This document shows, in pieces, positions 17,977 through 28,088 of a stretch of 64,000 bases of DNA. Below the pieces are notes generated by a model. It was not told the origin of the DNA. It saw only the letters and a list, made by a program, of their open reading frames with translations, and did not search any database. A program made the translations under genes and the position numbers. This DNA is from JAGVSR01 sp033765145 (lineage in GTDB: Bacteria > Pseudomonadota > Alphaproteobacteria > Rhizobiales > Hyphomicrobiaceae), in assembly GCA_033765145.1 (NCBI GenBank), contig JANRIH010000009.1:62001-126000 (forward strand), written 5' to 3'. The stretch's first letter is position 1; each line of letters starts with the position of its first letter.

Positions 17977-18738
17977 ATGCTCGACATCCAGCAGTTCATC
18001 TGTCTCAAGGACAATTATGGCGTCTTGATCCGGTCCGGGGACGGCTCGGTCATCTCGATCGACGCGCCTGACGCCGCCGCCGTTCTCGATGCCGCCGAGG
18101 CGCGCGGGTGGGGTCTCACGCACATTCTCAACACCCATCATCACGGCGACCACACCGCCGGCAATCTCGCGCTCAAGGCGCGTACCCGCTGCAAGATCAT
18201 CGGGCCAGCGGCGGAAGCGGATCGCATTCCGGGCATCGATACCGCGGTCAAGGAGGGCGACGCGTTATCGATCGGCGGACTTTCCATCCGTGTGCTCGAG
18301 ACGCCTGGCCACACGCTCGGTCACGTCGTCTACTGGCTGCCCGATGACAAGATCGCGTTTGTCGGGGACACACTATTCGCCATGGGATGTGGCCGCGTCC
18401 TCGAAGGGACGCCCGAGCTCATGTGGCGGTCGCTCGAGCGGATTGCCGCGCTGCCGCCGGATACGACGCTCTACTGCGGGCATGAATATACGGTCCAGAA
18501 TGCCCGCTTCGGCATGACGATCGAGCCTTGGAACAAGGCGCTCGAACGCCGTCTGGCAGATGTCGAAGCGTTACGCGCCGAGGGTAAGCCGACTTTGCCG
18601 ACGCGTGTAGATGTCGAGATTGAAACCAACGTGTTCCTGCGTGCGGGAGATGCCCGCATCCGTCGCGAACTCGGCATGGGTGCCGCGGCCGACTGGCGTG
18701 TTTTCGCCGAGATCCGAGAGCGAAAGAACCGCGCGTGA
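17977..18738 (+). CDS. gloB: Hydroxyacylglutathione hydrolase (glyoxalase II)
   Basis: GloB hydrolyses S-lactoylglutathione to lactate and glutathione in methylglyoxal detoxification. The 253-residue metallo-beta-lactamase-fold protein has the binuclear metal motif THHHGDH at residues 53-59, the ETPGHTLGHV ligand, FVGDTLF and the CGHEYT motif, plus the C-terminal glutathione-binding helices. ATG 17977 is used; GTG 17971 would add two residues. It is translationally coupled (GTGA overlap) to the cupin gene. Confidence 0.93.
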   Translation: MLDIQQFICLKDNYGVLIRSGDGSVISIDAPDAAAVLDAAEARGWGLTHILNTHHHGDHTAGNLALKARTRCKIIGPAAEADRIPGIDTAVKEGDALSIGGLSIRVLETPGHTLGHVVYWLPDDKIAFVGDTLFAMGCGRVLEGTPELMWRSLERIAALPPDTTLYCGHEYTVQNARFGMTIEPWNKALERRLADVEALRAEGKPTLPTRVDVEIETNVFLRAGDARIRRELGMGAAADWRVFAEIRERKNRA

Positions 18739-19205
18739 CGAAGCAGAGCGAGGTGAGCGCGGACGCGGACGGGCTTACGGCCGAGGACGTGATTCTTCTT
18801 CTCGGTCTCGCGCCGCATCCCGAAGGCGGATTTTTCCGCGAGACGTTCCGCGACGAGATCGCCGACGGCGCGGGCCGCGCGGCCTCGACCGCGATCTACT
18901 TTCTCTTGCCCAAAGGTGTCGTCTCTCGCTGGCATGTCGTTGATGCCGCCGAGGCGTGGCACCACTATGCGGGTGCGCCGCTCAGGCTGTCGATCGCGGA
19001 ACCGAAGTTGCCGCGCCGAGACATCATCGTCGGGCACAATCTCCAGGCTGGTCAGCGTCCTCAGGCCGTGGTGCCGGCCGGATGGTGGCAGCAGGCGGAG
19101 AGCCTCGGCGCTTGGACGCTCGTCGGGTGCACGGTCGCGCCCGGATTTCAGTTCGAAGGTTTTCGTCTGGCGCGGGATGGGACCGAGCCGCCGTTCGAGG
19201 CGTGA
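18735..19205 (+). CDS. Cupin protein, DUF985 family
   Basis: The 156-residue protein has the single-cupin fold of DUF985, with HPEGGFFRETFRD, the TAIYFLLPKG strand, SRWHVVDAAEAWHHYAGAP and PAGWWQQAE signatures. The biochemical role of the family is not established. It starts at GTG 18735, overlapping the gloB stop, so it is part of that transcription unit. Confidence 0.88.
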   Translation: MTKQSEVSADADGLTAEDVILLLGLAPHPEGGFFRETFRDEIADGAGRAASTAIYFLLPKGVVSRWHVVDAAEAWHHYAGAPLRLSIAEPKLPRRDIIVGHNLQAGQRPQAVVPAGWWQQAESLGAWTLVGCTVAPGFQFEGFRLARDGTEPPFEA

Positions 19206-19411
19206 CCGGGCCGCGCGCCAGCAAAGCGGCCAAACATTGGCGCGCGGTCGGATTATCCACTGGAATATTCGGGCGACACTACCGCGCAGGGCACTGTTTT
19301 TGTGGACTATTCTTTTGCTGAGCCCTTGTGTGCCGGGGCGATCCTTGCCGCTCCAATCCGACTCACAGAGATTGGCGCCCAAGAGAAAATCCGGCTAGCG
19401 GGGGTTGCCGA

Positions 19412-21283
19412 ATGAAGGGCCAAACTACGGGGCCGCTGTTGAGCGCCGTCTTCATCGACTACGACAACATCTATCTGTCGCTCAAAAGAAAAAATGAGGA
19501 CGCGGCCAAGCGCTTCGCCAAGGACGCGGGGCTTTGGCTCAGGGAAATCGAAAGCGGCCGCCTCATCACGCCGACGAATAGTGGCGCGATAACGGCGCCA
19601 CGGCGGATCGTTTTGAACCGCTGCTACGGCAATCCCGTTCCGCGCCGGAATGCATCGGACAATTCGACGGACATGAACTCGTTTCCGTTCGTGCGCCATC
19701 ACTTCCTGCGCGCAGGCATGGAAGCCGTCGACTGCCCGCCGCTCACGTCACAGCTCAAGAATTCGGCCGACATCCGGATGGTCATGGACGTCCGTGATCT
19801 TCTCGGCCACGACACTTACTACGACGAGTTCGTCATCCTTTCCGGGGACGCGGACTTCACGCCGCTCTTGCATCGTCTTCGCGCGCATGCCCGGCGCACG
19901 GTCGTCTTCGCGAACGATCACACGGCAGCGCCCTACACGGCGATTGCGGATGGCGAGATCCGCGAGGCACAGCTCATCAATCTCCTGGTCGAGAACAGAG
20001 GTGCCAGTGCCGAGCCGGTCGAGACGCCGGATGCCGCCGCACGCCAATCGCAATCCGTCGATCTCGAAGCGACGCGCGGCGCTATTCTGGCCGAGGTCGT
20101 GGCATGGGTGCGGGGAGCCGGGCAGCCGGTGCCGCTCGAAGCGCTGGCGGACCGCGCGGTTCGCACCCTCGGGCATGACCGCACCGTCGGGACGGCCTGG
20201 GGTGGAGCGGGCAGTTTCAGCGCGCTCCTCGCCAAGGGCCTGCCGCCGGAAGTTCGGCTTTCCGAGCAACCGCCTTACTACCTCTATGATACGACGCGGC
20301 AGCTTGTCGAAGAGCAGCGGATCGGCCGGCCGGATGCGGCCACGCGCGCCGCGCAAACTCCGAGAACCGAGCCGGCAAAGCCGGAGCCCGCACGCGCCGA
20401 GCCGCAGCTGTCCAACATGCAGCCGCGGCAGTCGCGGATCGTCGGCGCCGCCGCCGATCCGTTCGGGCAACTTCCGATCGGGCAGGGTGCACTCGCTCAG
20501 CCGCCGGTCGTGCAGACGTCCCACGGCCAGACGTCGACGTCACAGCCGATGCGTGCCGAACTGCCGCTCGCCGCGTCCCTGTCGGCGCCCCCGGCCCCAA
20601 TCGCGTCTTCGGCCGCTCTGGGCGCAGCGCCGGCTTCGGCTGTCGCACCGTCTCGCCCGCCCGTCCGCGAGCCACAGTCTTCCATTCAGCAGTCGATCAC
20701 GCGGATCCATGAAGCCTGCCAGGCGCCGCCGCTGGCGCCGCCCGAGTATCGCGTCCTGTTCGACGTCATGGCGCAGGAAATTACCGCGAACGGGCTCATG
20801 GGTGCGCAGACCCTGAGCAACATCGCGGCACGAGCGGCGGAACTCGGCGTCGAAGCGCGACGGGACGACATCCGGTTCGTGCTCGAAGTGGTGAGCGAGG
20901 TCGATCCCTGGTTCGAGCAAGGCGCTTCCAGCAACCTCTTCTCCAGCCGCTTTCGGAACTTCGTCATCGCCCGATGCCGCGGTCAGGGATTGCAGCTCTC
21001 CTCCGAAGAGCTGGACCTCATCGATGCCTGGTTCGGCGGATCGCCGGCAGCGCAGCGTGCGCCATTGGCCCAAGCAACTCAGCGGACGATGCCACAGCAG
21101 GCAGCACCGGCACGCGCCGAAGCGCCGCTTGATGCCGCAGGTCCCACGCGGGCTGCGGCTCCGCAGATGGCCGGCGACCGGTGGTGGGGTGCGGATGAAG
21201 GCCGGGATCTGGCGGCTGCCAAGCGCGGTCTGCCGTCTGAAGACGAGATGCCACTCATCGTTCGCAACCGTCTGAGAATATGA
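19412..21283 (+). CDS. NYN-domain (LabA/DUF88-like) putative RNase with C-terminal modules
   Basis: The 623-residue protein has an N-terminal NYN (PIN-like) nuclease domain (about residues 8-185), with acidic residues D16 and D18 in FIDYDNIYL and the late ILSGDADFTPLL acidic motif. A winged-helix/OST-HTH-like module follows (about 215-295, TRGAILAEVVAWV...LSEQPPYYLYD), then a disordered Pro/Ala/Gln/Ser-rich linker of about 140 residues and a second helical module (about 425-545). NYN proteins are predicted or known RNases. ATG 19412 directly follows a purine-rich GCGGGGG stretch. A strong terminator lies about 95 bases downstream, so it is probably monocistronic. Confidence 0.85.
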   Translation: MKGQTTGPLLSAVFIDYDNIYLSLKRKNEDAAKRFAKDAGLWLREIESGRLITPTNSGAITAPRRIVLNRCYGNPVPRRNASDNSTDMNSFPFVRHHFLRAGMEAVDCPPLTSQLKNSADIRMVMDVRDLLGHDTYYDEFVILSGDADFTPLLHRLRAHARRTVVFANDHTAAPYTAIADGEIREAQLINLLVENRGASAEPVETPDAAARQSQSVDLEATRGAILAEVVAWVRGAGQPVPLEALADRAVRTLGHDRTVGTAWGGAGSFSALLAKGLPPEVRLSEQPPYYLYDTTRQLVEEQRIGRPDAATRAAQTPRTEPAKPEPARAEPQLSNMQPRQSRIVGAAADPFGQLPIGQGALAQPPVVQTSHGQTSTSQPMRAELPLAASLSAPPAPIASSAALGAAPASAVAPSRPPVREPQSSIQQSITRIHEACQAPPLAPPEYRVLFDVMAQEITANGLMGAQTLSNIAARAAELGVEARRDDIRFVLEVVSEVDPWFEQGASSNLFSSRFRNFVIARCRGQGLQLSSEELDLIDAWFGGSPAAQRAPLAQATQRTMPQQAAPARAEAPLDAAGPTRAAAPQMAGDRWWGADEGRDLAAAKRGLPSEDEMPLIVRNRLRI

Positions 21284-21377
21284 TACAAAATTGAGTTGAG
21301 GTCGGCCGTATGCTGTGTGTTCCGACACCCAGCGTGGTTAAACAAGGCTCGACAGAAGCTCAGTTGCCGTCGACAAT

Positions 21378-21410
21378 GCGCCCCCTGCAGTCACCTGCGG
21401 GGGCGCTTTT
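21378..21410 (+). terminator. Intrinsic terminator after the NYN gene
   Basis: GCGCCCCC (21378-21385) pairs with GGGGGCGC (21399-21406), with further GCAG/CTGC pairing inside and a TTTT run (21407-21410). It ends the NYN transcript before the plcP operon. Confidence 0.8.
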
Positions 21411-21523
21411 CGTTGGTCTGTCGGAGGTTGCCGTGTCCCGGTTCCAACGTGCTATCGTCACAAAAGTGAAATGGAAATCTTGTTGCCTCGGCATGGGGTT
21501 AAGCAATCTGTTCGAGGCGCATC

Positions 21524-22321
21524 GTGGCTGATGCCGCACCTGTGACGGCCTATCGGGCGGTCTTTATTTCTGACGTTCACTTGGGCACCCGGGCCTCTCA
21601 GGCCGAGGCGCTCCTGGATTTTCTGCGCACGGTCGATGCCGAGACGGTCTATCTCGTCGGTGACATCGTGGATCTCTGGAAAGTCCGGCGGCGTCCCCAC
21701 TGGCCCGCGTCGCACAACGACGTTCTGCAGAAGTTTCTGCGCATGGGCCGGAAGGGCGCGCGCATCGTCTTCATTCCCGGCAATCACGACGAGGGGCTGC
21801 GCGACTACTGCGGCTGGACGTTCGGTAGCATTGAAATCCTCAGGGATACGATCCACACAACTGCCGACGGGCGGCGCTACGCGGTGATGCACGGCGATGA
21901 GTTCGACGTGGTGGTTCGCTACAGCTGGCTTACCGGTCTCGGCAACCACTCGTACGAACTGTTGTTGCGGCTCAATACGCCCCTCAACTGGGTTCGGCGC
22001 AAGCTCGGTCTCGAATACTGGTCCATGTCAGCCTATCTCAAGCATCGCGTGAAGACGGCTGTGGGATCGCTCGGCGCATTCGAGGCCGCACTCGGAGACC
22101 TTGCGCGGCGGAAGAATGTCGACGGCGTCATCTGCGGGCATATCCACTACGCCTCGGATCGCCAGATCGGACACGTGCACTACGTGAATTGCGGCGACTG
22201 GGTGGAAAGCTGCACGGCCGTCGTCGAACATCACGAGGGCAGACTGGAAATCATCCGCTGGCGCGAAACCCAGGCGCTGGCCAAGAAACCCGACGCGATT
22301 CTCCCGATGGCTGCCGAATAG
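21524..22321 (+). CDS. plcP: Phospholipase C-type metallophosphoesterase PlcP (LpxH-like)
   Basis: The 265-residue protein has all motifs of a calcineurin-like phosphoesterase: SDVHLGT (16-22), GDIVDLW, GNHDEG, HGDEFD and GHIHYA. By sequence alone it would be labelled UDP-2,3-diacylglucosamine diphosphatase. Its position directly before btaA and btaB fits PlcP, the enzyme that degrades phosphatidylcholine to diacylglycerol during phosphate limitation, supplying DAG to BtaA. The start is GTG 21524 with a GAGGCG stretch upstream. I found no convincing Pho box. Confidence 0.8.
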   Translation: MADAAPVTAYRAVFISDVHLGTRASQAEALLDFLRTVDAETVYLVGDIVDLWKVRRRPHWPASHNDVLQKFLRMGRKGARIVFIPGNHDEGLRDYCGWTFGSIEILRDTIHTTADGRRYAVMHGDEFDVVVRYSWLTGLGNHSYELLLRLNTPLNWVRRKLGLEYWSMSAYLKHRVKTAVGSLGAFEAALGDLARRKNVDGVICGHIHYASDRQIGHVHYVNCGDWVESCTAVVEHHEGRLEIIRWRETQALAKKPDAILPMAAE

Positions 22322-22374
22322 CCGTCCGAGATCGCGTCATTGCATTCGAACAGTCAGAAAAGAGCAAAGCCAAT

Positions 22375-23610
22375 ATGCCGGCCATGACACGAACCGGAGA
22401 CGCTGCCGATACCGATCTCCTCAGCACGGCGGTTCATCAGAACCCCTCATGGTCGGTGGATGGCGCGATGGAGCGCCTGTTCACGTTCGCCTTCCGGGGG
22501 CTCGTCTATCCGCAGATCTGGGAAGATCCGGATGTCGACATGGAGGCCATGGAACTCGGGCCTGACAAGCGCATGCTGGTTATCGCGTCGGGCGGTTGCA
22601 ACGCGATGAGCTATCTGCGCGACAATCCGAAAGAGATCGTCGCGGTCGATCTCAATCCCGCGCACGTCGCGCTTCTGAGGTTCAAGGTCGCGGCTGCGCA
22701 GCATCTGCCGGACTACAAGACCTACTTCGACATGTTCGGTGCGGCCAACAAGGCTTCGAACGTCGACGCCTATGACACTTATGTCGCTGAGCATCTCGAC
22801 AAGACGTCGCGCGAGTACTGGGACGCCATGCGTCCGCGCGGACATCGCCGCATCGAAGGCTTCGCCCAGAATTTCTACCGCTATGGTCTGCTCGGCCGGT
22901 TCATCACCTCGGGTCACATGCTGGCGCGGCTGTTCGGCAAGAACCCGGCCCGCATGATGGAGGCGCGCTCGATCGAAGAGCAGCGCGAAATCTACAAGAC
23001 CGATCTCGAGCCCTTGTTCAAGAAGCGCCTCGTACGCGCCATTCTCGGCTACCGGGCATCGCTCTTCGGTCTCGGCATTCCGCCGGCCCAGTTCGAGGCG
23101 CTCGCGGGCGACCGACTGATGGTCGACGTCGTGCGCGAGCGGCTCGAGCGCCTCGCGACGGGCTTCGACTTCAAGGACAACTACTTTGCCTGGCAGGCGT
23201 TCAATCGCGGCTATGCGACGGACGGCAAGGGGCCGCTGCCGCCGTATCTGCAAGAAAAGAACTACGCGCTCATCCGCGAGCGCGCGAGCCGGATCACGGT
23301 CGAGAACACGTCGTTGACGTTGCGCCTCAAGAGCGAGCCGTCGGAGAGCTTCGATCGGTACGTGTTCCTCGATGCGCAGGACTGGATGGACGACGCCGTG
23401 CTGACCGAGCTTTGGCAGGAGGTCACGCGGACAGCGAAGCCCGGAGCGCGCGTCATCTATCGCACGGCCGGCGAGGAGACGATCCTGCCTGGGCGCGTGC
23501 CGGACGACGTGCTCAGCCGCTGGCACTACGATCCAGCGCGATCGCGTGCACTCCACGACAAGGATCGCTCCGCGATTTATGGAGGCTTCCACCTCTACGT
23601 GCTGAAGTAG
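22375..23610 (+). CDS. btaA: BtaA, SAM:diacylglycerol 3-amino-3-carboxypropyltransferase
   Basis: The 411-residue DUF3419 protein transfers the aminocarboxypropyl group of S-adenosylmethionine to diacylglycerol, giving diacylglyceryl-homoserine, the first step to the betaine lipid DGTS. Landmarks are FRGLVYPQIWEDP, the SAM motif VIASGGCNAMSYL, the AVDLNPAHVALLRFK stretch and the late VFLDAQDWM segment. ATG 22375 gives a normal N-terminus; ATG 22384 is also possible. It lies 53 bases after plcP and 3 bases before btaB. Confidence 0.92.
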   Translation: MPAMTRTGDAADTDLLSTAVHQNPSWSVDGAMERLFTFAFRGLVYPQIWEDPDVDMEAMELGPDKRMLVIASGGCNAMSYLRDNPKEIVAVDLNPAHVALLRFKVAAAQHLPDYKTYFDMFGAANKASNVDAYDTYVAEHLDKTSREYWDAMRPRGHRRIEGFAQNFYRYGLLGRFITSGHMLARLFGKNPARMMEARSIEEQREIYKTDLEPLFKKRLVRAILGYRASLFGLGIPPAQFEALAGDRLMVDVVRERLERLATGFDFKDNYFAWQAFNRGYATDGKGPLPPYLQEKNYALIRERASRITVENTSLTLRLKSEPSESFDRYVFLDAQDWMDDAVLTELWQEVTRTAKPGARVIYRTAGEETILPGRVPDDVLSRWHYDPARSRALHDKDRSAIYGGFHLYVLK

Positions 23611-23613
23611 GTC

Positions 23614-24270
23614 ATGTCCGACAGCCTGACGCACGCCGAGCAGATGGACCGGCAATACCGGTTCCAGCGTTATGTCTACGACATCACGCGGCGCTACTAT
23701 CTCCTGGGCCGCCTGCATCTCGTTCGCGAACTGAAGCCGCCCGTCGGCGGCAGCCTGATCGAGATCGGTTGCGGAACCGGCTGGAACATGGCGCGGGTGC
23801 TCGACGCCTATCCCGGTGTTTCGGTCGCCGGCGTCGATATCTCGAATGCCATGCTGGAGACGGCGCGGACGAGCCTCGGTCGGAAGGGCCATCTCTCGCG
23901 GGTGAAGCTCGCGCAGGGAGACGCCACCAATTTCGATCCCGAAGCCCTGTTCGGGCGGCGCACGTTCGACCGGGTCTACATCTCGTACGCGGTGTCGATG
24001 ATCCCGGTCTGGCGCGAAGCGGTCCGACACGCGGCGACGATGGTCGCGCCCGGCGGGACGCTGTCCGTCGTCGACTTCGGCCAGTGCGAGAGCCTGCCCC
24101 AGGTCTTCAAGGCCGGTCTCTTCCGCTGGCTCGCGCACTACCACGTCACGCCGAGGCCAGATCTCGAAGCCGTGCTAAAAGCGGTCGCGGCGGAGAATGG
24201 GTACGCGCTGACGTTCGAGCGCCTGTCGCGCGGCTACGCCTATTTCGGGCAGCTTTCGCGGCCGGCGTGA
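23614..24270 (+). CDS. btaB: BtaB, diacylglyceryl-homoserine N-methyltransferase
   Basis: This 218-residue class I methyltransferase has the SAM motif IEIGCGTGWNMARVL (about 49-63) and VAGVDIS after it. BtaB methylates diacylglyceryl-homoserine three times to give DGTS. Its start follows the btaA stop by 3 bases, so the operon plcP-btaA-btaB is complete. DGTS replaces phospholipids when phosphate is scarce. Identification rests on fold plus the btaA neighbourhood. Confidence 0.9.
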   Translation: MSDSLTHAEQMDRQYRFQRYVYDITRRYYLLGRLHLVRELKPPVGGSLIEIGCGTGWNMARVLDAYPGVSVAGVDISNAMLETARTSLGRKGHLSRVKLAQGDATNFDPEALFGRRTFDRVYISYAVSMIPVWREAVRHAATMVAPGGTLSVVDFGQCESLPQVFKAGLFRWLAHYHVTPRPDLEAVLKAVAAENGYALTFERLSRGYAYFGQLSRPA

Positions 24271-24283
24271 ACGCACAGAGCGC

Positions 24284-24688
24284 TTAGACGGCCGGCCGTT
24301 CCGCGCCGGTCGGTGGCGCGCCCATGCCGTCCAGAACGTCGTATTCGCTTTCGGTGTAGACGCGCGAGCGCGTGAGGAAGCGCACGCCCTCCGGCGCTTC
24401 GAGCGAGAAGCCGGAACCGCGGCCGGGCACGACGTCGATGATCAGGTGCGTCTGCTGCCAATATTCGAACTGGGCCTTGCCGATGTAGAACGGCTGGCCG
24501 CCGATCTCACCCAGATAGACGTCCTGCGCGCCGACGCGGAATTCGTGCCGCGGGTAGCACATCGGCGCCGATCCATCGCAACACCCACCGGATTGATGGA
24601 AGAGCAGTGGTCCGTGATTGTGCTCAAGCTTGGCGATCATCGCTTCGGCTTCGGGCGTGGCGCTGACGCGGGCGATGGGTTCGGTCAT
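24284..24688 (-). CDS. DUF779 protein (aldehyde dehydrogenase-associated)
   Basis: The 134-residue protein contains the DUF779 signatures FHQSGGCCDGSAPMCYP, a cysteine-rich stretch that could bind metal, and HEFRVGAQDVYLGEIGG. Its role is unknown, but family members are usually encoded next to an aldehyde dehydrogenase. Here the dehydrogenase gene (26473-27993) is on the same strand about 1.8 kb away, separated by two plus-strand genes and a DUF779 remnant. A perfect 18-base palindrome lies 49 bases upstream of the start. Confidence 0.88.
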   Translation of the reverse strand: MTEPIARVSATPEAEAMIAKLEHNHGPLLFHQSGGCCDGSAPMCYPRHEFRVGAQDVYLGEIGGQPFYIGKAQFEYWQQTHLIIDVVPGRGSGFSLEAPEGVRFLTRSRVYTESEYDVLDGMGAPPTGAERPAV

Positions 24689-24736
24689 GCGGGGACCTTA
24701 GTTCGATCTGGGTTTCGATCGGGGACGACGATTTTG

Positions 24737-24754
24737 TATGTTCGATTGAACATA
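24737..24754. promoter_or_regulatory. Perfect palindrome upstream of the DUF779 gene (candidate operator)
   Basis: TATGTTC (24737-24743) and GAACATA (24748-24754) are perfect inverted arms around GATT. The site lies 49 bases before the DUF779 start, in a position where a repressor or activator would bind. The rest of the 348-base gap 24689-25036 shows no gene I can support. Confidence 0.45.
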
Positions 24755-25036
24755 GGTTGTGGCGGGCTTAGTGGGAAGGGCGGATGTGGGGGCGACGGCC
24801 GGTGATGTTGGAGAGCACGGGTCAACGGGGACGCGCGCGGCGTTTTTCTCCGACGATCCTCGACGAGATTTGTCGTCGGGTGAGGAGCGGACGTACGGTC
24901 GGCATAACAAACCTTGCTCTCGTCAACATCGGCGGCGGCTTCTCTCGGAAATCCGTGACTTGCGACAGCGTCGTCATTGGCTCAGGCTCTCCGCCCGACT
25001 AGCATCCGAACGAGATGACATATTTTGGAGGCGGCC

Positions 25037-25336
25037 ATGCGGTCCTGGAAATTCGGTCTTGCGGCGGTGGCAATGGCCGGCGCGCTTTCGGCGACGGCTC
25101 AGGCCGCCGACTGCACCCGGGTCGCGGCACTCGGCGAAATGCTGACCCATGACACCGCCGTGCTCTTCTCGACAAATGCTCTCAAGAATACGCTCGCTTC
25201 GCGGGGTCTGGTCGGGCAAGGGCCCGTGAGCACGACCTGCGAAGCGGGCACGACGACGACCACGTGCCGCTCGTCGCAGATGGCCTGTAAAGGCGGCACA
25301 CCCAAGACCTGCCTTGGCGCGTGGATGTGCTTCTGA
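25037..25336 (+). CDS. Small exported Cys-rich protein, 99 aa
   Basis: The protein has an N-terminal signal peptide (WKFGLAAVAMAGALSATAQA, cleavage expected after AQA) and a mature part of about 75 residues with six cysteines, an even number that suggests disulfide bonds in the periplasm. A central TTTTT stretch is flanked by Cys. A GGAGG ribosome site at 25027-25031 supports ATG 25037. No family was recognised. It lies between two minus-strand genes linked to aldehyde metabolism, with no obvious operon partner. Confidence 0.65.
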   Translation: MRSWKFGLAAVAMAGALSATAQAADCTRVAALGEMLTHDTAVLFSTNALKNTLASRGLVGQGPVSTTCEAGTTTTTCRSSQMACKGGTPKTCLGAWMCF

Positions 25337-25380
25337 CCGACCGCGGGGGCCAGCGCGTCGTTACGTGACCTCGCCGCGAT

Positions 25381-25505
25381 GCGCCGAGCGGGGAGAGGGA
25401 ACCGTCTCCGGCGGATGGCTGTTCCGGCGCCGGTCATGGAAAGCGGGCGTCCGCTCCATTTCGCCATGGAACACATCTTGCGCGCCGACGCTGAATTCGT
25501 TGCGT
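25381..25505 (-). pseudogene. Remnant of a second DUF779 gene
   Basis: On the minus strand a short stretch reads NEFSVGAQDVFHGEM, matching HEFRVGAQDVYLGEI of the intact DUF779 protein at 24284-24688. The DNA match is close over about 24 bases (positions about 25476-25499). Nothing before or after it continues the family in one frame: the upstream Cys-rich part and the downstream FEYWQQT part are missing. It looks like a decayed duplicate. The exact borders are uncertain. Confidence 0.45.
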
Positions 25506-25594
25506 GTGCGTTCCGGGGCGGGGACTCGCGTCGTCGACTCGAATGCCATGTCGCGCTACAAAACCCGCTCCCTGAACACGGGAGGTAGCGATGC

Positions 25595-26472
25595 TTGCTT
25601 AGCACACACAAGACCTACGATGTGCGCCGGCCGATTTTCGCGTCGTTTGCCGGCTTCCTGATCGGGCTCCTCGGCGGACTGATCGGACTTGGGGGCGCTG
25701 AGTTCCGGCTGCCCGTGTTATTGACCGTCTTCGCATTACTGGCTCATCGCGCCGTCCGGTTCAATCTGCTGGTCAGTCTCGTCACACTCGTGTTCGCCGC
25801 ATTGACGCGCCTCGGTGTCGAAACCGAATTCGATCCAACCCAATATGTCCACGTCACACTGTCCATGATCGCCGGCGGTACACTGGCCGCCTGGATCGGT
25901 GCGGGTGTTCTTTCGCGCATTCCGCAACGTCAGCTCATGTTGGCGATCTGCCTGTTGCTCATATTGATCTCGTTGGTCCTCATGGCGGAGGCCTTCATGA
26001 CGACCGGGGTGTCGGTCGCACTTTCTCCCGAGCCTTCGGTGCGGATCGTCGCGGGGTTGATGGCGGGGATCTTCGTCGGCGCGGTCAGTAGCGCGCTTGG
26101 CGTAGCGGGCGGTGAGTTCATTATTCCGATCTTGATTCTTCTATTCGGTGCGGACGTGAAAACGGCAGGCACCCTAAGCCTCTTCATCAGCCTTCCGATC
26201 GTACTCGTCGGCGTGGCGCGGCACGTCCTCAATGGCCACTATCGCTCACGGGATGTTCTCGTCCATCTGGTGTTACCGATGAGCGTCGGTTCGGTGGCCG
26301 GAGCTATCGTTGGAGGGCTTCTGTCGTCTGTGGCGCCGATCGAGCTTCTCAAGGCCGTGTTGGCGATCGTTCTGGCCAGCTCGGCCGTGAAGCTCTGGAT
26401 GAAGAACCGCTCCGATGTGCCATCGAGGCATTCGGGTCAGACCCGTCGCGGGCCTGACCCTAATTCGCCGAC

Positions 26473-26476
<4 letters not shown>
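25595..26476 (+). CDS. TauE/SafE family membrane transporter
   Basis: The 293-residue protein has about eight transmembrane helices in two repeats, each with the TauE signature (GLLGGLIGLGGAEFRLPVLL in the first, SALGVAGGEFIIPILI in the second). Family members export sulfite or sulfoacetate or related anions. The frame has no ATG before about residue 92, so a TTG at 25595 with GGAGGT eight to nine bases upstream is the likely start; an out-of-frame ATG with a stop after three codons sits at 25591. The 3' end overlaps the convergent aldehyde dehydrogenase stop by 4 bases. Confidence 0.8.
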
Positions 26477-27993
<1,517 letters not shown>

Positions 27994-28088
27994 CGTTTCC
28001 TCCTGGGGGTGGCAGCCATTCTGTCGTGGCGGCGTCGAATTCTTTGACGGTCAGCAGCTCTCTCGGTGCAGCTTGACCGAAAGCTATG

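Noticed and set aside
21440..21500. Possible Pho box before plcP
   Set aside because: The sequence CTATCGTCACAAAAGTGA only loosely resembles two CTGTCAT repeats; too weak to call although the operon's function would fit.
24784..25002. 72-residue plus-strand frame resembling a terminase small-subunit helix
   Set aside because: Similarity is limited to a dozen residues, there is no ribosome site and no other phage-like gene nearby.
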